A stretch of 64,000 nucleotides of DNA, from NCBI GenBank assembly GCA_008360955.1, contig LUCM01006476.1, positions 7,693 through 71,692 on the forward strand, written 5' to 3'. The notes under the pieces were generated by a model, which had not been told where the DNA came from, did not search any database, and saw only the letters and a list, made by a program, of their open reading frames with translations. Position numbers and translations under genes: made by a program. Within the stretch, counting starts at the first letter, position 1; the number at the start of each line of letters is the position of its first letter. Positions 1 to 12,477 of the stretch are shown here, in pieces. This DNA is from Fasciolopsis buskii (Eukaryota > Platyhelminthes > Trematoda > Plagiorchiida > Fasciolidae).

Positions 1-298
1 TCAACCAGCTGGCTGGAGGCACTGAAGGATATGGCAGTGAACCGTGAACAGTGGCGATCGTGTTGTCATTTTCTATCGAGTCAGAATGATTGAAAGATTG
101 TGTTTGTACAGTTAGACTGTGTTCCGTGAGTTGGCTACAGTAGAATCTTGTCTTTCCCCGCCTGTGAAGGTCCACTCCGTGTTCCTTTTGGATATTCACT
201 CTTTTTATAGACACATGTAACTCTGGGGAAAAGGCAGCGGTCAGTGAGGCTTGCCTTGTTGTTTAACGCTAAACGATGATGATGACGATGATGTACAC
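1..298 (+). mobile_element. 3' end of an RTE-type LINE
   Basis: The window opens inside a repeat that matches 27808-28090: the end of ORF2 (ST-SW-LE-LKDMAVNR in translation), a 3' UTR with AACTCTGGGGAAAAGGCAGC and GTGAGGCTTGCCTTG, and a (GATGATGACGATGATG) tail. Such short simple-repeat tails are typical of RTE elements. It runs off the left edge of the window. Confidence 0.8.
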
Positions 299-300
299 GG

Positions 301-3300
301 TTCTTATGAACTTCTTTAGATATTAGTTTCTCTAGAAAATCATGAATAGATAGGTTTCTTCTTGCGTTCTTAGTTCTTTTGTGTGGCGGTAGGTTTTGGC
401 CCCCATGATTACGGTTCGCGTGCATGACCCTTACTGATTATTTCAGTGGATACCGTCGAAGCTTGATGTGTGGTCCGTATATGTTTGTTTTCGATACGCT
501 ATTGTCTCCAATGTGCCGTTGGGGTTTTCTTTAACCAAAACGTCTATAAATGCCAACTCTCCATCTCTCCCCGACTACTACGCACACGTGCTGGCGATGT
601 TGCACCGATTGGTGGTCAAACTCAGCGATCAGAACCCGATGTAAATCAACAGCCTGAGCTGCGACCAATGAATTTTCAAATCCTTTGGGCCACTAAGAGT
701 ATTGAGGGCTTCGTAAATATTGCTTGCCTATCTCTTCCTGACCCCTGGAGAAGTCGGAAAGATGTTTAACATCATGATGCGCCCCGTACCTACATAGACT
801 CCTATTTAGCGGAGATGTTTTTGACCAGTAGGTAGCTAGCTGCACGGCCAAATTAAACTCAGAAATTGGCTTACCAGAAACGTTGCCAGTCGAGTTGATT
901 CTTCCAAAGCGCATCCTTTCCATTGTCAGCCATCTCCATGTTTGCGCCTGGCTGACCGGTTCTATGTCACATGGACCCAATTTTCAATCTTTGTTTTCAT
1001 CTTTTCTAATGGTGTCGTCAGAATTCAATACACTTACTTCCATAGTCGGCACAAATCAGGTAAACCTACATGAGCCACTTGACCAGTACTGTTGTGGTGG
1101 CTGAATTCACCCACAACCGAGGCTGGTCAGAATGACTGGTTTGCAGTTCGCGTGCTGCCTATCGACGGTTGACACAGTAAAGGGCTACACGCCTCCGTGA
1201 ACCGTTTGCAATGTTAGTTTTCTGTTATGTTCGGAACACTATTGGGACAAAATTCACTTTCGGTGTCAATTGTGCATTGAAACTTTTAGATTTGTGCCGA
1301 GAATACTCAGTAGTACTTAATTCGTTGTGTCTGGGACATCGAAGAGGACGAACAGGCTTCGTGAATGTCTCTGATCGCAACTGCCCATGTTTGGTGGTTA
1401 GCAGCAAATTCCTTGCAGCTGTTAACTCAGTTCAATTTCCACTGACGAGTTCCGTACGCCATATGAAGGCCAAGTTTATTTATTTCTTCGAAAATGGTAT
1501 TTCTCCATGTTTTTAGTTGTCCTGCTTCTGGCCGGCAACGCTAGCCTGTGCATGGAGATGGTGCTAAGACTGCTGATTAGAGCTTAGTCAGGTCTGCGAA
1601 GGACCTTTTCGAACTACTGTATTCGGCGGAGTTATACGGGAAGACGGGCGATTTGGAAGCGATTTCTAATTGCTTCGATGGAGATTTTATCACGCCAGTT
1701 CACTTTTAAAATAGACCTAAGGCACCAGCGACCAGAAACCTCTGACTGTCTAGTCTCCTCGGCTCCTGATTTCCAAGTTGCACAACTATATAGTAAGATT
1801 TGTCTGAAACCTTGGGTTTGGTTTCGAGACTCATCTCGTTCTTTGCCAGAGAGTTTTGCGCAGTCGTGAAGACGTCATTCGAGCTGCGGAAATGCGCTCA
1901 TTTACATCATCCACCGGTTGTCCGCTTGGTAGGATGATGTAGCCGAGATAACTGAGTCGTCCTTAAATTCAGGACCCGTAATATAATAGTATGTTAAAAC
2001 TTGGACGGCCTGATAGCCATCCTTTGTACGTTCCATGACTCGATGGAAGCAAACTTGAACAGCATTGGAGGTGACGGACATCGTTGTCGTACTTCACGCT
2101 TTAGTTCGAATGGACGAGACTGTTCGTCGTAGTGATGAAAGTCGATTCTTTAACAGCCTTTTTCGTCACACAGAATTCGCTGTCATTTGGTTTGTTACCA
2201 CACATGTATTGTTCTGTGCCACCTATAATTTCAGGACCGTGGTTGCCGGTTCCATTGACCCTAGAGGCTACGAGGCATGCCCTTTCTGCTACTCTCATGT
2301 ATCAAGCATATCGATGGATTAATTGTCTGCAAATTATATATTGGTTTATTTGATGACGTAGTTGCGATTTCAGTAGGCTTATTCTGACCATTAATACTTC
2401 ACTGAGCATGGATGGAACTGTTGCTACCCGAGGCCTTCAGGGGTTGCGAGTAGGTGGACGACCATCATATCGCTGGTTAATCGTGAACATCCTGGACTCA
2501 TGCTCATCGCATATGTGGCTGCGAACCTGGTAAGTGTTCGCCTCGAAAGCTTTCTCTCCTTCAAATAACAGTCTGTTGGTAGCAGTTTGGTGTGTGGAGT
2601 GTGCCCCGCAATTAAAAAAGCAAATAGTGTCTTATCTGCTTGTTAAAAGTTGTACGTTGGCACATGTGTACGAACGGGATTTCTCGGTCACCCGCTTTTT
2701 TGAAAACTCGGTAAGTCATGAAACATATGAACTGGAATGCCGTGCATCAGATACAAGGGTTTTTTGAACACTCGTTCTCATTCTGCCACCCCTCAGAGCC
2801 GTATGCTTCGTGATTCGTTCATGATTAGTTCAGAATCTAAGTTTAGTTGTCTCTTCCTCACTGACTGCCTAGAATGAGCTAACCTGGTGGAGGGCACCGG
2901 CCATTTCCCTTCATACTTAAACTTTGGTGGAGACCTCTCCGCAACTTGACTAACAGTGGATAGGATATCCTCAACAGAGGCTGTTTGTCACCCATTTCGT
3001 TAGGCGCTCAGAGCGAGTAATTTGTTCAGAGCCTAAAACACTCATTATGAAACATACAGAGGCATTTGGAGGCATATACATGCAGGTCTTGCCTAAACTC
3101 TTGCAAGAAGCATCACATGAACACTTTACTCCAGCATACAACTACAAGGGGTAAAGTACTTGAGTTTGTATCTCTGTTATTCAGCGGGAAATGCAGAATC
3201 TTAACAATGATAAGCCTTAAGATTTCCCATTGCTCAGCGAGCAGCTAGGCTGGGAATTCCATCTATGTCGTATTTTAGCTAGCGGGAACAAAACGAGGTT

Positions 3301-3994
3301 TGTTCACCGCAGTTTGATGCTTTTGTTGCAAAAATGCGGGATCTGTAAACATTGGTAATCGTTGGATCTGCCAGTATCCTTCATTGTTTTTGTTTTTGAT
3401 GTGGCATCCAACAATTCGAGTGTGCAATAATATTTTCCTTATGAACCGAGGAGTTTTAATGTTTCGACCCCAACATCCACGTTGCAGGTAACACATTGAA
3501 CTATTAAGTCAAAACGTCAAACATTTTGCACAATATAAAGATCCAGGCTGTAGTCTGGTTTTATATGAAACACTGTAGAGCTGTGCGACTTATGTCAAGT
3601 TGGAACAAAACCACTTTACCAAAGATAACAAGTTTACTAAATCCTGATGAAGTGCAACATGGAGTTCCTTTCCGAAAAAATTGTCATTTTCCTATGTTGA
3701 CTGTTTTCTTAGACTTCGGGGACTATCTTTGTCAACCCAGTGGCACATTTTCTACTCATGGTTTCTTCTATTTTGATCTGTTGTAGAGGCTTCCTTTGCT
3801 TTCTTGTCATTCTAAGCAATCTCCATGGATGTAAGAAAGTGGGACAATATTTCCGCAGAATTTCTTGCTAGAATTGCCGTTTTTGTGACTATTTGTCGGG
3901 TTACCATTTGCCGTGCATCAGTCAGCAGAGCAAGCGATTCGCTGATTTGAGGCGCTGAGCATTTTCCACGACCGCACAGAATAATTACATTTCC
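301..3994. other. Anonymous stretch upstream of the inverted-repeat element
   Basis: I found no recognisable domain, RNA gene or repeat copy on either strand. The open frames are short and overlap on both strands, as expected by chance. Missing N-terminal CLC-7 exons were searched for by motif (GKEGP, FSLEE, WNQ) and not seen. Confidence 0.5.
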
Positions 3995-4126
3995 TTGTGA
4001 ATGATATAATGTTAGTAACAGCGTTGTTGGTAGATGTAATGTGCCAGCGTTTTGACTACCGTGGGTAGTCTTTCTCAGGGCAAGTTTTGTAATTGTAAAA
4101 AATTATTAACATTATATCATTCACAA
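3995..4126 (-). repeat. 132-bp inverted-repeat element with a hammerhead-like core
   Basis: Arms 3995-4018 and 4103-4126 are reverse complements at 23 of 24 positions. On the minus strand the interior carries CTGAGAAA (4071-4078), then a perfect 7-bp stem GACTACC/GGTAGTC with a 3-nt loop (4054-4070), then AAAACG. Hammerhead ribozymes have CUGANGA, a stem, then GAAA; here both catalytic guanines are A, so it would be inactive. No cleavage-site strand could be identified. Hammerheads are known in Penelope-like elements and fluke SINEs, so a retroelement relic is plausible. Confidence 0.45.
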
Positions 4127-7100
4127 TTAAAACCAATACATGACGCATCGATTTTTCGATACATTCCTTACACCATTTAGTCCTGATAATTGCATTTCCT
4201 GTTTTACTGCACGAAAACTCCATACTCCATATCTGTTGACATTTGAAGCCCTTAGACGTTCTCCCCCTCTACGGGGATGAGGGCACATAAATGTCGGTAA
4301 TAATCTACTTCAGGGTCAGAAACAGACTTCTATCGTGAAACTTCAACAGGAATATAAACAATTCCGCGTTCAGAATGGGATGTGTATGACTTCACGGTTT
4401 TTGAATCATTTCATTATTCCCCACTTTGTGGTACCAAAGATTTCACTGTTTTTAGGTCATTGCTTCACTGTCACGATAACAGCGTAAACAATGAGCGCAG
4501 CGTGCTTGAACAATCTTGGCACAAGGTCAACTTTGATGTAAATCAGGATTTCTTTCAAATAAGTATCCGAAAGCTTACCTAATTCAACGGTAACTGACAT
4601 CAATCATTTGAGGTGAAATGCATTTGCAGATCAAATCTTCTGTGATTTTTCTTACACGTTCGTGACGCATAGTGATAAGTATTGCGTAAACATTATTTTG
4701 GATACAAAACGCACGAAAACAGAAAGAGAGAGTTCGAACCAAGGTACGTAGTACAGCTGTGAGCTGAAATCGCCTCAAGTCCATGAACTGTACGGCTCTC
4801 GAATAGCTATCAAAGTGGCGGGAACCAAGACGACAACAATAGCACTAGTCCTCTGTGTACGTGCGCCTTGTTTATTCGGGGTTGTTGAACGCTTAATCGA
4901 ATGTTTGTATAAAACAGTCGGTACCATGAAATAGGCGCGTGGCTCGTTATCGCAACCTGTTTGAACCTCCATTGTCTTGTCAAGAATCCGTTTGCTCTTC
5001 TTCACCCTCTTTACAGTTGCTGTTTTTTGTCAGCCACGCAACTCGAGTAGGTGAAATCCCTCAAACCCATTTCAGACACTGCTCACACAATACACTCATT
5101 TGGCCAGTAGTGAAAATCGAGAGACCATAACGCATGGAAACACGAGTTTGCAGTGTGACAAACTGACTGCCTTTGCACCTGTACGGCAGGTGGACTGGAT
5201 GCTGTGGGCGGAATGCGTAGCCTTTGGCATAAGCGTTTATCGTATTGTTAAGTTGACATCTATTCCGAACTTGTATATTTCATTTCAAATGCACAATACG
5301 ATTGAAGATGACAAACAATTCAGTCCCCGGGTTGAGGGCGTATCCATCTACCTTCGGACCTGGAACCAAAATCACCGCGGCGGAAATTTTCGAAACCAGA
5401 ATTAGGATTTATTTGGATCGCGTACCCACACACACACACGTACCCTTGGGTTTGTCGACTATGTATGCACTCTAGCTGATTGAGGTAATTAAGGTGTACT
5501 TGAAAACAGGCAGTTTCCGAAGTAAACATAAATTGCGGTGTTTCGAGATTGTTCGGTGATCTAGATTTTATTTAGGTAGAGAAATAGTCTATTCATGTAT
5601 TGCACGAATCATTTGTTCATCGCATTTTGTCAAATCGCATTTTTCAGTCTAAAAACCACTTATTTTGCATGCACATCTCATCGTATGCATGTGTTTGTTT
5701 GGTATCCGACCGTACCGTTCCAAACCATGTAATACTTTTGTGATGCGACCGTGAAGCAGTCTGGGGGTATAGGTCATTTTTTGCTTCTTCGACCCACGTG
5801 AAAATGATAAGGCTGTAATGTTATCATTATAAATATTCCTATACTTGAATATATTTTGTGGACTTTGTATGTGTGCTTATGTGAGTGTGTGTGTGTGTAC
5901 TTAAGTGGTTGTTAGTCACCTACTGTGGCATCTGTTCTCACTTCAACAACGATAGCTCCTGTCAACGAGTTAGTGTTCCGCTAGATGGGCTTTATTGTAT
6001 ATCGCGTATTTCTTTGCCTTGATTTGATCGTTAAAGTTCGATCTTGCTTTCGTCGGTTATCACTGGATGTGCTTCCAGTTGAAACAGAAAAAGCACGATC
6101 GAGGCATATGTTGGTGTGATTTTTTCGGTGGGCATGACCAATAGCAAGTAGTCAGTTGTGAATTCCTCGTTCTAAATCATTGTTGCTTACTCTTCATTGG
6201 TTTGCTAGTTTTTGGATTCCTTGTCGTGATAAGCTTCGATGGTATTCGCTTGGTGAGCAGTGCCCATCGGCTTCTACTCTCGGTATGCCACGCCACGTTG
6301 CACGTTCGAGAAAGATCCGAATTGGTACCGGACCAATTGGTCCCGGATCTGGCAACCAGGACGAGTGAGAGAGAGCTTCCTAACCGAGTTCTTATGTGTT
6401 CATTTTGACGGGATTTGCCGAGTGTGGTCGGTTGTCGTCCTGAATGAAAATTATCCGCGTATAAAATATGTGAATGTATATTACGCTCTGATTCTGCCAA
6501 ACTCCGAATCGTTTGTTAACAGACGTCTGGGTTGAACGGTTTGATGTCCTCTCCATTTCTCATCAAACACATACACATTAATTTATAAATTGGGAAATCT
6601 TGCCTGGACCGAGGAGTTCTTGGCGTTTTTTGGAATCACTTAGGCTTCACGTGAACCAATAACTTTTGTTTCAAGTGAGGATCGGACAAAGCTGGTTTAA
6701 GACAAGACAATAAACGACGAGAGGCGTGTATTGTTTAGAATGGTTGTTTTTTTCATCTGAGCACGCGCGATCCCCGGACTTTTCTCAATAAACGCCTTAA
6801 TCTCTCATCGTAACAAATGCTTGCTAGGTTAGTGTGCATTCATACCACACGACGCAAGATCAACCGTCCGTCTACCCAGTGAATAAGTAATTCGTTAAAT
6901 GAATTCACCGAATAAATCTTGCATACCTCATGGTCGATTTTATTCTACTTGTCTATCTGACGGTCGAAGAAATCCCTTTTTTGAAGCAGACTAGGGTACA
7001 CCCGATGAATTCTCCGCGTGCCTGCGTCAATGCATGTGGATTTTCGTATGGAACGATAAGTGAGGTTGTTCGCCACAATAGTTCGCTGACCGAGGCAGGG

Positions 7101-9834
7101 TAACTAGTGGGCTCATTTCTAGTCACATCCTTTCGTGTTTATGCATTGCGTCACAGACGACTGCATTTGTGTGGATAGAATTCGTTTATGACATGAAGGG
7201 ACGTTAGCTTTTGATCCAAATATCTGTCGGTTAGGTTAGATCAAACGGAAATGTATTTAATACCTATTCTCGTTGTTGAGACCTTGATGTATTCAGTAGT
7301 CGGGATTACAAGAAGAGAGGTGGAGGTTCATACCTATTTGCACATACTCGTCTGAGTGTACAAATAATTGTGTTAGCTATTTCTACCGATTTTTCCAGGG
7401 ACAAAGGTACAGCATTCAACTGGTCTTGATTGCCCATCGCGAACCTCGATGGACGGTCATTACTCTTCAATGATGGGCCTAGGTTTACCCCATCCAAACC
7501 AGAAGTAATCTGATTCCACCATGCACACTATCCGACAGTAAGAATGATAGGAATATGCTCATACCGTATTGCCAGCTTTGGAACGTGCAGATGAAATAAG
7601 TATCAACTTCTCATTTGTTATAGCTAACTTCTTCAGGTCATTCAGTAAGGTTTTGGCTTTCACAACGACGAAAGCAGGCTTGTACTCATCGATTTCGTTG
7701 CTATTTTTATATTTGTCAGACAAACGTGTCATCCCCATTGCCTGTGTTCTGTAGAGACGATCATGCGACTAAAATTACTGAGATAGTGGAATGCTGCAGG
7801 TTCATTGGCGGTAGTTACGTGGGACTTGAACTTCAGTGTCACCGACTAGAGTCTCTCTGCCATCGGTCACTTTCCACTTGGCGATGTACAGTTGACCCCT
7901 GGTCGCCTTCTGTTGCTAATGTTTATTGCCGTATTGCAATGAAATTCCAAGAAAGGTACTTCATGAACAGATAATTTTGATTATGCATTGGACAATCTCG
8001 TAAGATGGGTCACATCAAAATATTTATAGGCTTCACTGTGTTGGAGAACAAAATGGCTCAAAGCGAACATGTGTATTAAATGGAATGTGTTTTAGGTAAG
8101 TCACAATAAGGCCGATATTAAGCGAGCCATATAGTTCTCACACTTGCTTGCCAGTAGTATGTAGAGTTTGTGCTATTATGCTTGACTGAATGCCCTTCGG
8201 ACGATACTTTCCACACTCAGCCCTCAGGTTATTCGGTCAACCTGACACTCGGGGAATCACCATGCTCGAATTTTACTCTCATTGTTGCCCATCAGTGGTG
8301 TGTATGCAACTGTCGGTCACTGCTGTTTGTTATTGAAGGTGACTTGTGAGGAAAATTACCCGGGTAATCTTGATTAGCGTGTTCAGGAGCTGGTGGCGCT
8401 CTCCAGTTGGAAGATCCAAGTTCAAACGCCGAGAGTGATGGTGATGGGCTCCAACGATAGCGAAACTTCAGTTTGGTGCTTCCCGAGGGTAAATTTGACC
8501 GGGTGATCTAAAGTCTGTTAGTGAAAAGTAGAATCCGAATGATATTTAATCAAATTTAATATGTAAATCATTATGCGGTACTAGTACTCACCTCACTGCA
8601 GAGAAACTATGGAATCCGTTTCATCATCTATTGGTTGTGAACCCAAAACGGATGACTGTGAGTCGAGCATAGAAACCACCAGGCTGGCCAAGATGATTTG
8701 CAACACGATGTTGGACTTCAGCACCATATTTCCTGGCAGTTGTCCATCACGGATACGCACAAATATGGATGTCGTCTCCGTTTTTTTCAGTGGCAGCCCC
8801 CCACATCGGACCACTTACGTCATTTAACTCTGGTCAAGTATGAATAATTGAACCCTCATGCTTCAAGAAACACCTGGGATACTGTTCCCACGAAAACAAA
8901 TACTGCTCTAAACTGCATATACACAGCTCCAAAATGGTCGCCCTTGAAGCAAGTGATTCCTATGGATCTTGTCCCGTACTCGGACGTAGTTATCGCACTT
9001 CTTGTCATGCCATTTGAACTAACTCCCATCGGTCTTACACACAGACGAGTTAATCTTTCACAATTTGTGCGGCCCATCTTATTCCGTATTGTCTCATTTC
9101 CGGGCATTTTACACTTGCCACGATTGTGCACTGACGTTGATATAACGTGTGTTGCGTAGATGGGACCGCTGGCATTCGGTTTGCGACAGGGTTCACTGGT
9201 TTACTCCTGGATGAAGGTTACATTTAACCCTTGGAAATAAGATCACTGTCCAAATGCCTCAGGGTAGTTGTGGTTGAGTTTCTCTGGCCATTGCACCCGA
9301 ATTTATAGGATAAATATAGCTATTTGTTAGACTATTTTGCGTTAAATGAAGTCTAATAAACAATTTGATCAAGTACGAGAAAAAATTCTTTTAGGAGGGA
9401 TATTGATTTACATCAAAGTTGATCTTGCGCTACTTTAATCTTTTGCATTGTTGTCATGATAGTGCAGCAGTGAGCGAGGAACTGCGAAATCTTTCGGTAA
9501 CATAATGTAGGGGGTAATGGACTGATTACAAAACCTTGGCTAATTCGAAGTTTTGTATTTCAGTTTTTCCAGTATTTCAACCTAAATAAGGCCACCGTTT
9601 ACATGATATTAAACGAATAAACTCTACTAAGAGCAAGTCTTTTATGGAGGAAATCAATCACATCCGAGAGTGATCACGAAGTTACTTATATTCATTTTAA
9701 AATTGCACGACAGGACTTCTTTTCTATAATCCTGACAGATTATTACTGATATTTGATATTCCATTGTCCAGATAGAGCTGAATGGTATTTCGACGCTCCA
9801 AGTGTCAGCGGATATGAAATAATTATGCTGCGCA
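4127..9834. other. Anonymous stretch with small microsatellites
   Basis: Nothing was assigned here. It includes a (CA)n run at 5426-5439 and a (GT)n run at 5885-5898. A minus-strand reading at 8814-8593 has an apparent signal-peptide start but no other support (see findings). Confidence 0.5.
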
Positions 9835-10640
9835 GTAGCAAAAAATGCTGAGCGCCTTAATCTGGGGACTCTTTACTTTTGCGGTTGGGTGCATACCAAG
9901 TGATGACATGCAGAACACGTATAACAACATAGGGTGCACTATAGATTGAAAAAATTTGTCGTTGTGGTGAACTTATTCCCTTTATTCTAAGAAAGCAGGC
10001 AATATCAGAAACGATTGTCTCCAAAAGAATCTGTATGTTTCATTCTACTGGGATTTAGCAACACGTTATCCTGACTGGAGTGGTTTTTTACATCTGACGT
10101 GAATTGGGTAGAAGCACATTTGGTTCGAGGGTATGCTTCATATGAAAACATACCTTGCCTGAATCTTGATTCTATCCAACATATGTTTGACGTCCCGACG
10201 TGATAAGTAAACGCGGTACCTAACCAGTGAATAATGATAGAAATCCTAACACTTCTTGGATTATGAAGCAAAAGCAGTTTTATACTAGAAATGATGGAGG
10301 TCATATCAGAGTGACCCACAAATTACTAATGCATGGCGACGGGCTCATCAATTACCATTGTTTATTGATGCTAGATTTCTAGCAATACATGTGTCAGATT
10401 TTCGTGAAGAAATCCCAATTTCTTCTTTCTATCGGCCTCGTAACGCATCAAGGTTGTGTTATAAATATGATGGCTAAAACGGGATGTCGGCTACATTTCT
10501 AGTCTATTCGTTTGCTAGATAGTTCGTGAGCTTGTGGCTTACAAATTCAAATATTTGTTTCTATTTGCTGAAATGTGAGATGTTCTTATATAACGCCTTT
10601 TACTTGAGTTTCGGCAAGAGCTATATATGTATACTTTTTG
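9835..10640 (+). repeat. Old dispersed repeat, copy 1
   Basis: This block aligns collinearly with 20425-21270 in the same orientation. Anchors are CTGAGCGCCTTAATCT, GTTGTGGTG followed by ATTCC, ATATCAGAAACGAT and TGTTTATTGATGCTAGATTT, each with a close partner in the other copy. Identity looks roughly 65-70% with many indels. No coding capacity was recognised, so the class is unknown. Confidence 0.65.
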
Positions 10641-12358
10641 AAAGTGGTCATCCTAAAGAAATGGGTGTCTATTAAGCTGATAGGCCATGAAAAATAGTAG
10701 TGTCCACTCATTAGCTTAAGCAAAGATCTATAGAATGAACTGGAGAAGATGAACCCAACTGTACCAGCGCGACGGAGTTCCTGGATCTATCCCGGTGCAT
10801 GAGATATAAAATAAAACATTCATAAGAGAAAACTAATTGCGTGTATGCATCATGTAATCGAACCAATCGTCCAAGACGATAACGCATGTCTCAAGAGCGC
10901 CACGAAATGGGATCTTGTCCATGGCCGCCAAGTTTGTCGAATATGAAACCATTTCAAAAATATGTTTCTACTTGAAGAGAAAGGAAATGTGATAATAAAA
11001 AAGCTACGCAAATCCTCAGAGTTTGAAACGTCTTAAAATAGATTAGGTCCAAATGCAAGTGCCATTTGCCTACCGATTGTTAAACAGAAATTCTGAAAAT
11101 GTTGGGTCTGTTAATCCCGCCAACGACGGGAAAGTGAAGTATTGGTTCCTTCACAATAGATTACTAATCGCGTTTCTTATCGCTGGGATTCGCACGGTCA
11201 TCGTACAGATCGCCCCGACCGCGTTTAATTGGAGACTCAAGCGCTTCGCAATAGGTGAGGTCATTTCCTCATAACCCATTGTGGTTTTGCGACGTCATCT
11301 GCAATCGAATTCGGTAATGTTATTTTCTATTGCCGTAGGAGGAGAGGGAGGAAATTGTCGTCTTTCTTATTTCCCTTAGATATGTGATCTCGTCACGTAA
11401 ATGAAACAAGATACGTGTGGTGTTCGGATACGCCACTTTACATTGTATCCTGCCGAATCGTGTGGTGTTTTTGAGTGTTTGGTGCCCCTTTAGCAAAAAC
11501 CCACGGTGCATTCAGGTGCTGTTACTTCTCATCGACAAACCAGCGATCATCACCAGCCAGCTACCACAGGTTGCCGTTCCTTTTCCGCTATCCAGGCCCA
11601 TATCAGAAGCTTGTAGCTAGGGGCCGCAATGGACAAAACATATATTAGATACGTGACATCCAGTTTATCTGGCATAATCCCGGTTGCACTTAAAGATGAA
11701 GCTTAGAACAAAAGAGTCGGAAGCCGCTGGGGATCGATTTTCATATTGTTCCCCCGAATCATCATGATTCAATTCTAGGAAGTTGAAATGAATAAAGTGT
11801 GGTACATTTGATCGTATGCTCTCAGACCAACCCACACCTCCGAACATTCTTGGTGATGTGCGGCCTGCTTTCATGATTCACATTGGCTGTCTGATCTGTC
11901 CTCCGGGACGCACGCACATGCATACCAGTTTGCTGCACTCAGTTCTTATTGGCTGCTGCGTTTAATGACATAATATTCGTAAATAGTTGCGACATGAGTA
12001 AATACAGGGTTACCCGACTTCCATGTCCTCTCGATTACTTTCCGTGGCTCGAGAATGAGTATGGAAATGTAAACTTTCGGAGGGGACCATGTGTATCATT
12101 ATTTTTAATACCAATTCATTGGAAATGCCTAGTTGTTTTCTTTGCTATGAGTGCTAGAAATATCAGTCCACGGTAATAATGCATCCGTCCCCGATATGGG
12201 TTTGTCTCAGTTTCTCTCATTACTACGTTTTTGTTCATTTCAGTTACCGAGATTGGCAGTTGGCTCTTTTGTTATGATCAATATTTTGCCCCTAACAGCA
12301 CTTTCTCTTTGTTTTTTCTTTTGTTACACTACGGAACCCCGTGCCATGCCACTGATAG
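10641..12358. other. Anonymous sequence 5' of the first recognised CLC exon
   Basis: This is probably intron of the CLC gene, because exon a is internal. No exon matching the preceding CLC segment was recognised. Confidence 0.45.
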
Positions 12359-12477
12359 TTTCTGGACAACTACACCATTCCAGAAATTCTGATCTTCCTC
12401 GTTATGGGCGTGTTCGGCGGCGTTTCCGGTGCACTTTTTGTAAAAATCAATGCTGCATTGACCACACATCGACAAAG
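12359..12477 (+). CDS. CLCN7-like: CLC-7 exon a: transporter helix, first exon recognised
   Basis: The exon begins after the acceptor ACTGATAG and ends before GTAGTT, leaving a split AG|G arginine codon. It encodes [17 protein letters not shown], a membrane helix matching the family segment with HEIPVFIAMGVVGG, then a short loop ending THRQR. An upstream pyrimidine-rich run at 12300-12325 supports the acceptor. A stop lies just 5' in the same frame, so this is not a start exon. The exon before it was not identified in 1-12358. Confidence 0.85.

Noticed and set aside
3645..3700. CTGATGA near GAAA as a possible second hammerhead
   Set aside because: The bases between the boxes do not form a stem.
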